64,000 bases of DNA, taken from Aurantibrevibacter litoralis. GTDB lineage: Bacteria; Bacteroidota; Bacteroidia; Flavobacteriales; Flavobacteriaceae. Below the pieces are notes generated by a model. The model saw only the letters and a program-made list of their open reading frames with translations. It had not been told where the DNA came from and did not search any database. Numbering within the stretch: the stretch's first letter is position 1; the number at the start of each line of letters is the position of its first letter. The stretch is taken from NCBI RefSeq assembly GCF_034651555.1, contig NZ_JAYEEQ010000004.1, positions 155,031 to 219,030 on the forward strand, written 5' to 3'. Made by a program: the position numbers and the translations under genes. This document shows positions 53,054 through 61,329 of the stretch, piece after piece.

Positions 53054-54424
53054 ATGAAAAAGCAACTTTACTTTACGTCGTTGGCGATTTTAGGGTTTGT
53101 TGGCCTAAGTAATGCGCAAGCTCAAAATCCGGAGTGTAACACCAATCTTTCCATATATTCAGAGCATGTAAAGGTTAAAAATTATGATGCTGCCTACACG
53201 CCCTGGAAAATGGTTTATGATAATTGCCCTTCCCTAAACTGGGCTAACTTTTTATATGGAGAGCGTATCCTTAAAGATAAAATTGAAAAAGCATCTGGGG
53301 CCGAGAAAGAAGGCTACATAAAGGATTTACTCGCCCTTTGGGACAATAGTTTGGTACACTTTCCTGCCAAGGCAAAAAAGGGAGATGTTTCAGTGAACAA
53401 GATTTTACTGCAATACGACAATAAGATGTTGGCCGATGAAGCACTTTATGGAAAATTAGACGAAGCATTTAAAGAAGATCGTGAAAACTTTACAAGCCCA
53501 AAGGCATTGTATCTTTATTTTTCCACTTTAGTAGACCTTAATACAGCCGGAAAAAAAGAGGTAGATGAAGTTTTTGTGGTGTATGACAACGTAAGTGAAA
53601 AAATTGATGAAGAAAACAATAAGTTAACCGACGTGGTAAATAAGCTATTACCAAAAGAAGACGCCGGAACGTTGACCGCCAAAGAAAAGAGTCAATTACG
53701 ATCGGCCAATAGTTACTCTGAAAATTATGGTAAAATTTCAGAAAGCATCGATTCTAAGTTAGGGGCATTGGCTAATTGTGAAAACCTAATACCTCTATAC
53801 GAAAAAAGTTTTGAGGAAAAAAAGGGCGATGTTACCTGGGTAAAGCGCGCTGTAGGCCGAATGTTTAGTAAAGAATGTACAGACGACCCCTTATTTAGAA
53901 AACTATTTGAAGCCCAATTGGCTTTAGAGCCTTCCGCAGATGCCTATGTGTATGGAGGAACACTTAAAAATAAATCGGGCGATAAGAATGGTGCTATTGC
54001 AGATTTCAACAAGGCCGTAGAGCTAGAAACAGATAACAAAAAGAAATCGAACCTCTTATACAAAGTTGCTACTATTTACAGAAATAGCTCCAAATCTACC
54101 GCAAGAAGTTACGCTCAAAAGGCAATTGATGCAAACCCCAGTAACGGAAGAGCCTATTTGTTGATTGCAAATCTCATCGCCGGTAGTGCTAATGATTGCG
54201 GAAGCACCACTTTTGAAAAGAGAGCCATCTATTGGAAAGCGGCAGAAATGGCACGAAGAGCCGGAAGAGTAGATCCTGCGTTAAGTTCAAGGGCGTCTCA
54301 AACAGCGGTAAGTTATGAGGCGAAAGCCCCATCAAAATCCGATATATTTGAAGCCGGCATGGCAGGAAAAACAGTAAGTTTCAGTTGTTGGGTTGGTGGT
54401 AGTGTTGCCGTGCCCAATCTCTAA
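53054..54424 (+). CDS. Exported TPR-repeat protein
   Basis: A 456-aa protein with a signal peptide (GFVGLSNAQAQ). The body is helical, with TPR-like units: SIYSEHVKVKNYDAAYTPW, YVYGGTLKNKSGDKNGAI followed by ADFNKAVELETDN, then YAQKAIDANPSNGRAYLL. It probably acts as a periplasmic scaffold in envelope assembly, as its neighbours suggest. It ends one base before the lptC start. Confidence 0.82.
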   Translation: MKKQLYFTSLAILGFVGLSNAQAQNPECNTNLSIYSEHVKVKNYDAAYTPWKMVYDNCPSLNWANFLYGERILKDKIEKASGAEKEGYIKDLLALWDNSLVHFPAKAKKGDVSVNKILLQYDNKMLADEALYGKLDEAFKEDRENFTSPKALYLYFSTLVDLNTAGKKEVDEVFVVYDNVSEKIDEENNKLTDVVNKLLPKEDAGTLTAKEKSQLRSANSYSENYGKISESIDSKLGALANCENLIPLYEKSFEEKKGDVTWVKRAVGRMFSKECTDDPLFRKLFEAQLALEPSADAYVYGGTLKNKSGDKNGAIADFNKAVELETDNKKKSNLLYKVATIYRNSSKSTARSYAQKAIDANPSNGRAYLLIANLIAGSANDCGSTTFEKRAIYWKAAEMARRAGRVDPALSSRASQTAVSYEAKAPSKSDIFEAGMAGKTVSFSCWVGGSVAVPNL

Positions 54425-54425
54425 A

Positions 54426-55034
54426 ATGAAAACTAAAAGAAAATCTAAAGAAATTCGCATTGCCGTAGTTTGCACTATGGCAATGTTTTTTTTAGCGTGC
54501 GCAGATACTTATGAACGTGTGGGACACGAAGCACAAAAAAATGTATTTCCACAAGGTGTTGCGCATAATTTTGTATTAACCTATACAGAAACACCGGAAA
54601 ATACAACTAATGATGAACCCCTAGAATCTAAGGTAGTGGCAGTACTGTCTAGCCCCATAAGCGAAGACTTCGACAATCTTTCCTTTCAATATCGCACTTT
54701 CCCTAAGGGCCTACAGTTAGAATTTTACGATGCAGACAACAACAAAAGTATAGTTACATCCGATTATGGCATTATTTATTCTGCTACAAATTTGGTAGAT
54801 TTACAAGGAAATGTGGTTATGGAAAGTCATGACGGTAAAAAACTGGAAGCACCACAAATATATTGGGACAGAACCAATCAGTGGGTTTTTACCCAACATA
54901 CCTTTACCTATACCAATCCGGAAGACGGATCTATCATGGACGGTGAAGGAATGGACTTTAAACAAGACTTTAGTTTTTTTAGTGCTCATAAAACATATGG
55001 TTTAATGATGATTAAAGAAGAATCCAATGATTAA
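54426..55034 (+). CDS. lptC: LPS-transport periplasmic protein LptC
   Basis: About 202 aa from ATG 54426 (MKTKRKSKEIRIAV); an upstream in-frame start inside the TPR gene (54393) adds unlike sequence. A lipobox-like FFLACADT gives a lipoprotein or anchored form. The beta-jellyroll LptC domain follows: YETPENTTNDEP-type linker, LQLEFYDADNNKSIVTSDYGIIY and LVDLQGNVVMES. It bridges LptB2FG to LptA in LPS export. Family recognition is by layout and the NxxG-type repeats. Confidence 0.83.
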   Translation: MKTKRKSKEIRIAVVCTMAMFFLACADTYERVGHEAQKNVFPQGVAHNFVLTYTETPENTTNDEPLESKVVAVLSSPISEDFDNLSFQYRTFPKGLQLEFYDADNNKSIVTSDYGIIYSATNLVDLQGNVVMESHDGKKLEAPQIYWDRTNQWVFTQHTFTYTNPEDGSIMDGEGMDFKQDFSFFSAHKTYGLMMIKEESND

Positions 55035-55227
55035 AATTTTACGATATACCGAATACCTCTACTTGGTAATTGCCGTCATTTCGTTTTACAAATTATTCGA
55101 ACTGTGGAACACAGATAGAGACAAGAGCTATATGTTCGTTTTTTTTGCCTTGGTATCCCTAGGAATGTTTCTCTTTCGAAGAAATTATCGAAAGAAATTT
55201 GAACAACGCAAACGCGATAATAACTGA
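55027..55227 (+). CDS. Small two-helix membrane protein
   Basis: 66 aa: two predicted helices (YLYLVIAVISFYKLFELW and YMFVFFALVSLGMFLF) and a basic tail RRNYRKKFEQRKRDNN on the cytoplasmic side. It overlaps lptC by 8 bp and precedes the CNNM gene by two bases, so it is clearly part of the operon. A small protein in this position recurs in related genomes from memory; function unknown. Confidence 0.75.
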   Translation: MIKILRYTEYLYLVIAVISFYKLFELWNTDRDKSYMFVFFALVSLGMFLFRRNYRKKFEQRKRDNN

Positions 55228-55229
55228 TT

Positions 55230-56519
55230 TTGTTAAGCCCGCTAGTCGTTATTGTCATGGCATTGGTTTGCTCTGCCTTCTTTTCCGGAATGGAGATCGC
55301 CTTTATTTCGGCCAACCGAATTTATTTGGAGATTGAAAAAAAACAAGACGGTCTTTTGGCGAAGGTGTTGACTAAACTTACCAGAAAACCGTCGAAGTTT
55401 ATTGCTACCATGCTCATTGGCAATAATATTGCTCTAGTAATCTACGGCTTTTTTATGGGCGATGTGCTTATGGAGTGGTTTGCAAGCTTTCAGCCGTTTA
55501 CAAATCCCTTTATTCAATTAGTGTTTACCGAGTTTAGTTTAGTACTGCAAACCCTACTTTCTACCCTTGTCATTCTTTTGACTGCTGAATTTTTGCCTAA
55601 GGTTATTTTTCAAATTTATGCTAATAGCCTGTTAAAAGTGTTTGCCGTACCGGCATATCTATGTTTAATTAGTTTTTCAGTAATTTCAGAATTTGTCATT
55701 TGGATATCCGATTTTATTCTCAGAGTTTTTCTAAAGACCAAAGGCGATCAAGTGCAATTTGCCTTTAGCAAAATAGAATTGGGCGATTATATTTCCGAAC
55801 AAATGGAAGCCGTAGAAAAGGAAGATCAGTTAGATTCTGAAATTCAAATTTTTCAAAATGCCCTCGAGTTCTCTGAAGTAAAAGCCAGAGAAGTGATGAT
55901 TCCCAGAACGGAAATTACCGCTGTAGAACTGCATGAAACCCCTAAAACATTACTCAAATTATTTGTGGAAACAGGATATTCCAAAATTTTGGTGTACAAA
56001 GACACCATAGACAATATCATAGGCTATGTACACTCTTATGAACTTTTTAAAAAACCCAAAACCCTAAAAAGCGTGTTGATGCCTGTGGAGTTTGTTCCCG
56101 AAACTATGCTAATACACGAGATTTTGAACATACTAACCCGAAAGCGAAAAAGCATTGCGGTTGTACTTGATGAATACGGCGGAACCTCCGGAATAATGAC
56201 GATTGAAGATATTGTAGAAGAACTCTTTGGCGAAATTGAAGACGAACACGATTCTGTAGATTTGCTTGAAGAACAAATCAGCGAGAATTTCTTTAAATTT
56301 TCGGCGCGATTAGAAGTAGATTATCTTAACGAAACCTATAAATTAGAACTTCCTGAAAGTGACGAATACGAGACCTTAGGCGGATTTATAGTAAATGAAA
56401 CCGGTGAAATACCCGCACAAAATGAAGAAATTAAAATCGCTAATTTCCTGTTTACCATTCTAGAAGTATCAAACACTAAGATAGATGTAGTGAGTCTTCA
56501 AGTGCTAGAAAAAGAATAG
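55230..56519 (+). CDS. CNNM/CorC (HlyC) family transporter
   Basis: A 429-aa protein: N-terminal DUF21/CNNM membrane domain with three to four helices (LVCSAFFSGMEIAFISANRI), a CBS pair (VMIPRTEITAVELHETPKTL and VLMPVEFVPETMLIHEIL) and a C-terminal CorC_HlyC domain (GETGEIPAQNEEIKI-like). The ORF starts at TTG 55230; ATG 55257 would cut into the first helix, so TTG is preferred. Members are linked to Mg2+/Co2+ efflux. Confidence 0.92.
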   Translation: MLSPLVVIVMALVCSAFFSGMEIAFISANRIYLEIEKKQDGLLAKVLTKLTRKPSKFIATMLIGNNIALVIYGFFMGDVLMEWFASFQPFTNPFIQLVFTEFSLVLQTLLSTLVILLTAEFLPKVIFQIYANSLLKVFAVPAYLCLISFSVISEFVIWISDFILRVFLKTKGDQVQFAFSKIELGDYISEQMEAVEKEDQLDSEIQIFQNALEFSEVKAREVMIPRTEITAVELHETPKTLLKLFVETGYSKILVYKDTIDNIIGYVHSYELFKKPKTLKSVLMPVEFVPETMLIHEILNILTRKRKSIAVVLDEYGGTSGIMTIEDIVEELFGEIEDEHDSVDLLEEQISENFFKFSARLEVDYLNETYKLELPESDEYETLGGFIVNETGEIPAQNEEIKIANFLFTILEVSNTKIDVVSLQVLEKE

Positions 56520-56607
56520 CAGCAGCATTCCGCAGTATAGCACGCTTTTAGTTTTATTATTTCAAAGAAAATGGTATTTTCGCCAACTCATTTTAAATGT
56601 TGCTTAT

Positions 56608-58731
56608 ATGGCTATCTTAGAGAATATTAGAAAAAGAACCACAATATTAATTTTAATTATTGGATTGGCTCTTTTTGCATTTGTAATATCCGGTGTTTTT
56701 AGTGCCGATGGCTTATCTGGCGCAAAGGTAGGTTCTACCGTTGGCGAAATTAATGGCGATGAACTGTCTATAGAAGATTTTAGACTACAAGTAGAATCGG
56801 CATCACGAAGAACAGGACCTACTGCTTCTTCTTTGCAAGTCGTAAATCAAGTTTGGGAAAATGAAGTACGACGAACCATTTTAGGACAACAATTTGATGA
56901 TTTAGGGATTGATGTGGGACCCGATCAAATCATCAACTTTATAAAAACCATTCCCTCCTATGGTCAAAATCCGCAATTTCTTAATGACAATGGTGTTTTT
57001 GATGAAAACCTATTCAAAGAGTTTATTGCCAATTTACGGATAAATAACCCGGATCAATATCGCTTTTGGTTACAAGACGAAAAGGCCATCATTCAAAGCG
57101 CCAAAGAACAATTATACTTTAATCTTATTAAATCTGGTATCGGAGCTACCCTTCAGGAAGGTGAGTTAGATTATAAGTTGGCCAACGATAAAGTAGATAT
57201 TCAATTTGTACATATCCCTTATAGTACTATTCCGGATAGTACCATTACGGTAGGAAAAAAAGAAATTCAGAATTATATCGATGCGCACAAGGAAGAATTT
57301 AAACAAGCACCTGCAAGAGATATTCAGTTTGTTTACTTTGAAGAAAAAGCCTCTGTCGAGGATGAAGAAGCCGTTAAGAAAGCTATCGAGGAGCTGCTAG
57401 AAGATACGGTGGAATACAATGAACAAAAGGAAGGATATGATACCATTGCAGGTTTAAAAAATACCAAGGACATAGCCGATTTTATTGATCGTAATTCCGA
57501 TATAAAATTTGACAGTATATACAAAGCTAAAAAAGACCTTCTCCCTACCCGACTTGCAGATACCTTGGCGGCATTGGCGGTTGGTGAACTATACGGCCCT
57601 TTTAGAGATGGTATTTATTTTAAAGTAGTTAAGAAAGTGGCTGCAAAGACAAACGCTTCTGTGAAGGCGAGTCACATCCTTATCACCTATGAAGGTGCAG
57701 AAAGAGCCAATCCCAACGTAACAAGAACCAAAGAAGAAGCAGTACAAAAAGCCAATGACTTGCTGAAAGAAGCCTTGAAAAAGGAAACCGTATTTGCCGA
57801 ATTGGCACGCGATAATTCAGATGGCCCATCGGCGCCACAAGGTGGAGATTTGGGCTATTTTCAGGAAGGTGTTATGACCCCAAAATTTAATGATTTTGCC
57901 TTTTCAAATCCTGTAGGCCATATTGGCATGGTAGAAACCGAGTTTGGCTATCACGTGATTAAAATTGATGATAAACAAGATGTGTATCAATTGGCTACAT
58001 TAGCACGGGAAGTAGATCCTTCTGAGGCCACTTCCAATAAACTCTTTGAAGATGCTACAAAGTTTGAAATGGAAGGTATAGCAGCAACCAAATCATTTAC
58101 TGAATTAGCCAAAGAAAAAGAATACACCGTACGGCCGGTAAACAAAATAGGAGCAATGGATGAGAATTTGCCCGGGTTAGGATCGCAACGTGCTATAGTG
58201 CAATGGGCCTTTAACGATGATACAAAACTTGGAGCCATAAAGCGATTTAACATTAGCAGTGGATATGTAGTGGTTCAGTTGGCGGCCAAATACAATGAAG
58301 GATTAATGTCTGTGGAAGATGCCTCTGTAAGCGTATTGCCTAAAATTAGAAAAGAAAGAAAGGCAGCACAGATTATTAACGCCAATAAAGGAAAGTCGCT
58401 TGAAGCTTTAGCAAAGGACAATAATGTATCTGTGTCCACGGCCTCAGCATTAACCGTTAAGGCACCTACTATTCCGGGAGCCGGCAGGGAACCTTTGGTG
58501 GTAGGAACTGCTTTAGCTTTAGGTGAAGGAAAAACATCGGACTTAATTGAAGGGGAATCCGGTGTGTTTTTAGTCTCAGTTACCAAAAAACAAGAGGCTT
58601 CGAAACTTGACAATTATGCCACCTATGCCAATGCCTTACGTGCTTCGGAATCCTTAAAAGTTCCGATCTCCGTATACAATACCTTAAAAGAGGCGGCCAC
58701 TATTGAAGACAAAAGAGCCATGTTTTACTAG
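56608..58731 (+). CDS. PpiD-type periplasmic peptidyl-prolyl isomerase
   Basis: A 707-aa inner-membrane-anchored chaperone. N-terminal anchor helix (TTILILIIGLALFAFVISG), SurA_N-like domain, then a parvulin domain around residues 350-450: VKASHILITYEGAERANP, AELARDNSDGPSAPQGGDLGYF and FSNPVGHIGMVETEFGYHVIK. A second partial rotamase-like segment may follow. It helps fold exported outer-membrane proteins. It ends at a strong terminator. Confidence 0.92.
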   Translation: MAILENIRKRTTILILIIGLALFAFVISGVFSADGLSGAKVGSTVGEINGDELSIEDFRLQVESASRRTGPTASSLQVVNQVWENEVRRTILGQQFDDLGIDVGPDQIINFIKTIPSYGQNPQFLNDNGVFDENLFKEFIANLRINNPDQYRFWLQDEKAIIQSAKEQLYFNLIKSGIGATLQEGELDYKLANDKVDIQFVHIPYSTIPDSTITVGKKEIQNYIDAHKEEFKQAPARDIQFVYFEEKASVEDEEAVKKAIEELLEDTVEYNEQKEGYDTIAGLKNTKDIADFIDRNSDIKFDSIYKAKKDLLPTRLADTLAALAVGELYGPFRDGIYFKVVKKVAAKTNASVKASHILITYEGAERANPNVTRTKEEAVQKANDLLKEALKKETVFAELARDNSDGPSAPQGGDLGYFQEGVMTPKFNDFAFSNPVGHIGMVETEFGYHVIKIDDKQDVYQLATLAREVDPSEATSNKLFEDATKFEMEGIAATKSFTELAKEKEYTVRPVNKIGAMDENLPGLGSQRAIVQWAFNDDTKLGAIKRFNISSGYVVVQLAAKYNEGLMSVEDASVSVLPKIRKERKAAQIINANKGKSLEALAKDNNVSVSTASALTVKAPTIPGAGREPLVVGTALALGEGKTSDLIEGESGVFLVSVTKKQEASKLDNYATYANALRASESLKVPISVYNTLKEAATIEDKRAMFY

Positions 58732-58756
58732 GCAACTTTACGATACATAGAAACCT

Positions 58757-58787
58757 AAAGTCCTTCCGTACCGAAGGACTTTTTTTT
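58757..58787 (+). terminator. Rho-independent terminator of the envelope operon
   Basis: AAAGTCCTTC-CGTACC-GAAGGACTTT followed by T8 (58780-58787), 26 bp after the ppiD stop. A perfect 10-bp stem. Confidence 0.92.
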
Positions 58788-58907
58788 GTGCATACATACT
58801 AAAGCCTACTGTTTAACTTTAATGTACTATAAGTTTAAATGAGATGAAATATGTATCAATTTGTAACAACACTAATGCCCATTGCATTTCAAATTTCTAT
58901 TCAGGGT

Positions 58908-59843
58908 TTATAACACCATTGCGCTGTAAGGTATAATGGTATCGTAACCTTTGCTTTTAAAATAAGTCGGTGTAGTGTCATCGCCAACTGCCAGAACAAA
59001 ATCGCCTCCCCATGCACCGAGGCTTTTTATGGCTCCAGGATAATCCGGGAAAAGAATTTTCTTAACGGGTTCTTTTCTAAGAATATGCGAGACTACTTTT
59101 TCGTGCTCCGTAATAAGCAATTCAAAATCAGAAACTTTTTTACAGGAAGCAAATGCACGTGTAAGCTCTGAAATTGTACTTATGGCAGTCGCTTTATCAA
59201 AAACTAAATTCTTATAGCTTACAATGCTTGCGGCACTATTTTGTTTTTGGTTGAGGTGCACAAAATAGAGCTTATTTTTAAAAGAAGGATTAAATGCCAC
59301 CTTAGTAACAGTGGGCATCGTGTTGTCTAAGGCATATAAAATGGGGTGATTGTATTGCGCACTTGCAATGTCATATCCACTACCCCCAAGGGTATTCCAA
59401 AGCAGTTCATAGGGATTCACCTGTGCCCATTGCGCTAAATTATAAAGTAAGGTAGAAGAGGATCCTAAACCCCAATCTCGCGAAAATGTAAGTTTGGTGC
59501 TTACATTGTATCCTTTTTTTCCGTCTAAAACCTGCGGATTTAAGGTACGGACTCCCTCTAATATGCGCAACAGGGTTTCCGCTGTTCTTTTTGCCTCTAA
59601 ACTAGTCGTTGGCAATACAATTTGGTTTGCCCTTTCGCCCCACATTTTTAAATCTAATTTCCATTGAAACCAAACCGCTCCGCGTACGTCAATACTTTTC
59701 CAAAACAGTACCGGGGCATCCATCGTTTCAACCTCTAAAAACTGTCCGTATTTGGTAGGCAAGGCCAAACTTAAGGCTCCGTCTAAAACCAGATATTCGC
59801 CACTTAGCAATACTTTACCGTTGCTGTAGTAGGATTTTGTCAT
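58908..59843 (-). CDS. GYDIA-family GHMP kinase
   Basis: A 311-aa GHMP kinase: N-terminal GKVLLSGEYLVLDGALSLA, ATP loop SRDWGLGSSSTLLYNLA, the family-naming LGGSGYDIASAQ and a C-terminal KSLGAWGGDFVLAVGD. It overlaps HMG-CoA reductase by 4 bp. No phosphomevalonate kinase is otherwise seen in the two mevalonate loci, so this is a candidate for that step, not proven. Confidence 0.9.
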   Translation of the reverse strand: MTKSYYSNGKVLLSGEYLVLDGALSLALPTKYGQFLEVETMDAPVLFWKSIDVRGAVWFQWKLDLKMWGERANQIVLPTTSLEAKRTAETLLRILEGVRTLNPQVLDGKKGYNVSTKLTFSRDWGLGSSSTLLYNLAQWAQVNPYELLWNTLGGSGYDIASAQYNHPILYALDNTMPTVTKVAFNPSFKNKLYFVHLNQKQNSAASIVSYKNLVFDKATAISTISELTRAFASCKKVSDFELLITEHEKVVSHILRKEPVKKILFPDYPGAIKSLGAWGGDFVLAVGDDTTPTYFKSKGYDTIIPYSAMVL

Positions 59844-61162
59844 TGCCGATTTCTTAGGTTTTGAAAGGCATCTACAACGGCATTGTGTGTAGCTGCATGT
59901 TTTTTAAAATAAGTTGTAAGTGCATCCTTTTCTTCTTCGGTGGCACCTAATTGATTTAGAATATTAAGCAAGTGCATTTTCATATGGCCTTGTTGTATTC
60001 CCGTAGTTATTAAGGAACGAATCGCTGCAAAATTTTGAGCCAAGCCCGCAACCGCTACAATTTGCATCAATTCTTTGGCGGACGGATTTTGTAAGATGGT
60101 TAGGGCAAGCTTTACCAGCGGATGCAAATTAGTTAATCCGCCCACGGTGCCCAAGGCTAGAGGAATATCCATCCAAAAGACAAACTCATCCCCTTCAATG
60201 CGGGCTTTGGATAAACTGGTATAGGTTCCATCCTTTGCGGCAAAGGCATGCACGCCTGCCTCAATAGCCCTAAAATCATTTCCCGTAGCAAGTACCACCG
60301 CATCTACACCATTCATAATACCCTTGTTATGGGTTACCGCTCTATGCGGTTCTACTTGGGCGATGGTTACGGCTCTAACAAATTTAGTTGCAAATTCTCT
60401 AGGGGCTATATCGGGATCCTCATTCAACGATTCAATAGGACAGCGTACCTCTGCGCGTACTAAACAATCCGGCACATAGTTAGAAAGAATACTCATTACG
60501 ATTTCTATCTGCCGTTCTTTTTCTGTAAATTCTATGTGCTCTAATGCCGCTCCTTTCAGCGTTGTCGCAAATTGTTCTAAGCAGGAATTGATGAAATTGG
60601 CACCCATTGCATCCAAAGTCTCAAAAGTGCAGTGCAATTGGTAATAATTAGCTAACAGCTTGGTTTTATTACGTAATCTAATAGCCGTAATACCTCCCCC
60701 GCGGTTGTTCATGTTTTTGGTTATTGGCAGGGCATCCGAAATTAGTTTGTCTCGTATAGATTCAATAAACGCCTCTAATTTCTTGGGGTCGCCTGTGTAT
60801 ATAAAATGTACCTGCCCTATTTTTTCAGTACCTATAATCGTTGTTTTAAATCCGCCTCGATGCAGCCAAAATTTAGCAGCCTTACTAGCAGCAGCCACCA
60901 CCGAACTTTCCTCAATAGCCATAGGGATGGCATAGAGTTGGTCGTTAATAAGAAAATTAGGGGCAATACCAAAAGGCAAGTAGTAGTTTGCGAGGGTATT
61001 TTCTATAAATTCGTCGTGCAGTTTTTGCAACGTGGCATCCGGATGATTGTATTGTGCAAGTATTTGTTTAGTGGTGGCACTGTCATTGGTGTACTGCCGG
61101 GCAATCCAATCTATTTTTTCTTCTTTAGAACGTTTAGAGAATCCCTCAATCGGAGTGGTCAT
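59840..61162 (-). CDS. Hydroxymethylglutaryl-CoA reductase, class II type
   Basis: A 440-aa protein of the degradative (class II) HMG-CoA reductase family: AIPMAIEESSVVAAASKAA, NNRGGGITAIRLR, ATNKGIMN-type THNKGIMNGVDAVVLATGND and GTVGGLTNLHPL. Some class II enzymes serve synthesis in bacteria; here it is expected to form mevalonate because the rest of the mevalonate genes are present. Divergent from the DPP IV gene. Confidence 0.95.
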   Translation of the reverse strand: MTTPIEGFSKRSKEEKIDWIARQYTNDSATTKQILAQYNHPDATLQKLHDEFIENTLANYYLPFGIAPNFLINDQLYAIPMAIEESSVVAAASKAAKFWLHRGGFKTTIIGTEKIGQVHFIYTGDPKKLEAFIESIRDKLISDALPITKNMNNRGGGITAIRLRNKTKLLANYYQLHCTFETLDAMGANFINSCLEQFATTLKGAALEHIEFTEKERQIEIVMSILSNYVPDCLVRAEVRCPIESLNEDPDIAPREFATKFVRAVTIAQVEPHRAVTHNKGIMNGVDAVVLATGNDFRAIEAGVHAFAAKDGTYTSLSKARIEGDEFVFWMDIPLALGTVGGLTNLHPLVKLALTILQNPSAKELMQIVAVAGLAQNFAAIRSLITTGIQQGHMKMHLLNILNQLGATEEEKDALTTYFKKHAATHNAVVDAFQNLRNRQ

Positions 61163-61329
61163 ACCTACTTTTTTAGAATGCCCAAAGATACGGATATTGG
61201 CAAGAAAGACTAAGATATACTTCCCAAGGAATAAGAACAGGAGATTCCGCTAAAATTTTACGGTCAAAGAATGCTATTTCCCTATTTTATTAGTAAACTT
61301 GTTATATTTAAAACATTTTGCACACTTTT

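Noticed and set aside
54393..54425. Upstream start for lptC inside the TPR gene
   Set aside because: It adds MVVVLPCPISK-like sequence that overlaps the TPR gene; ATG 54426 gives a normal lipoprotein signal.
60806..61213. A 135-aa plus-strand open frame opposite HMG-CoA reductase
   Set aside because: Antisense to conserved coding sequence and with no recognisable motif.
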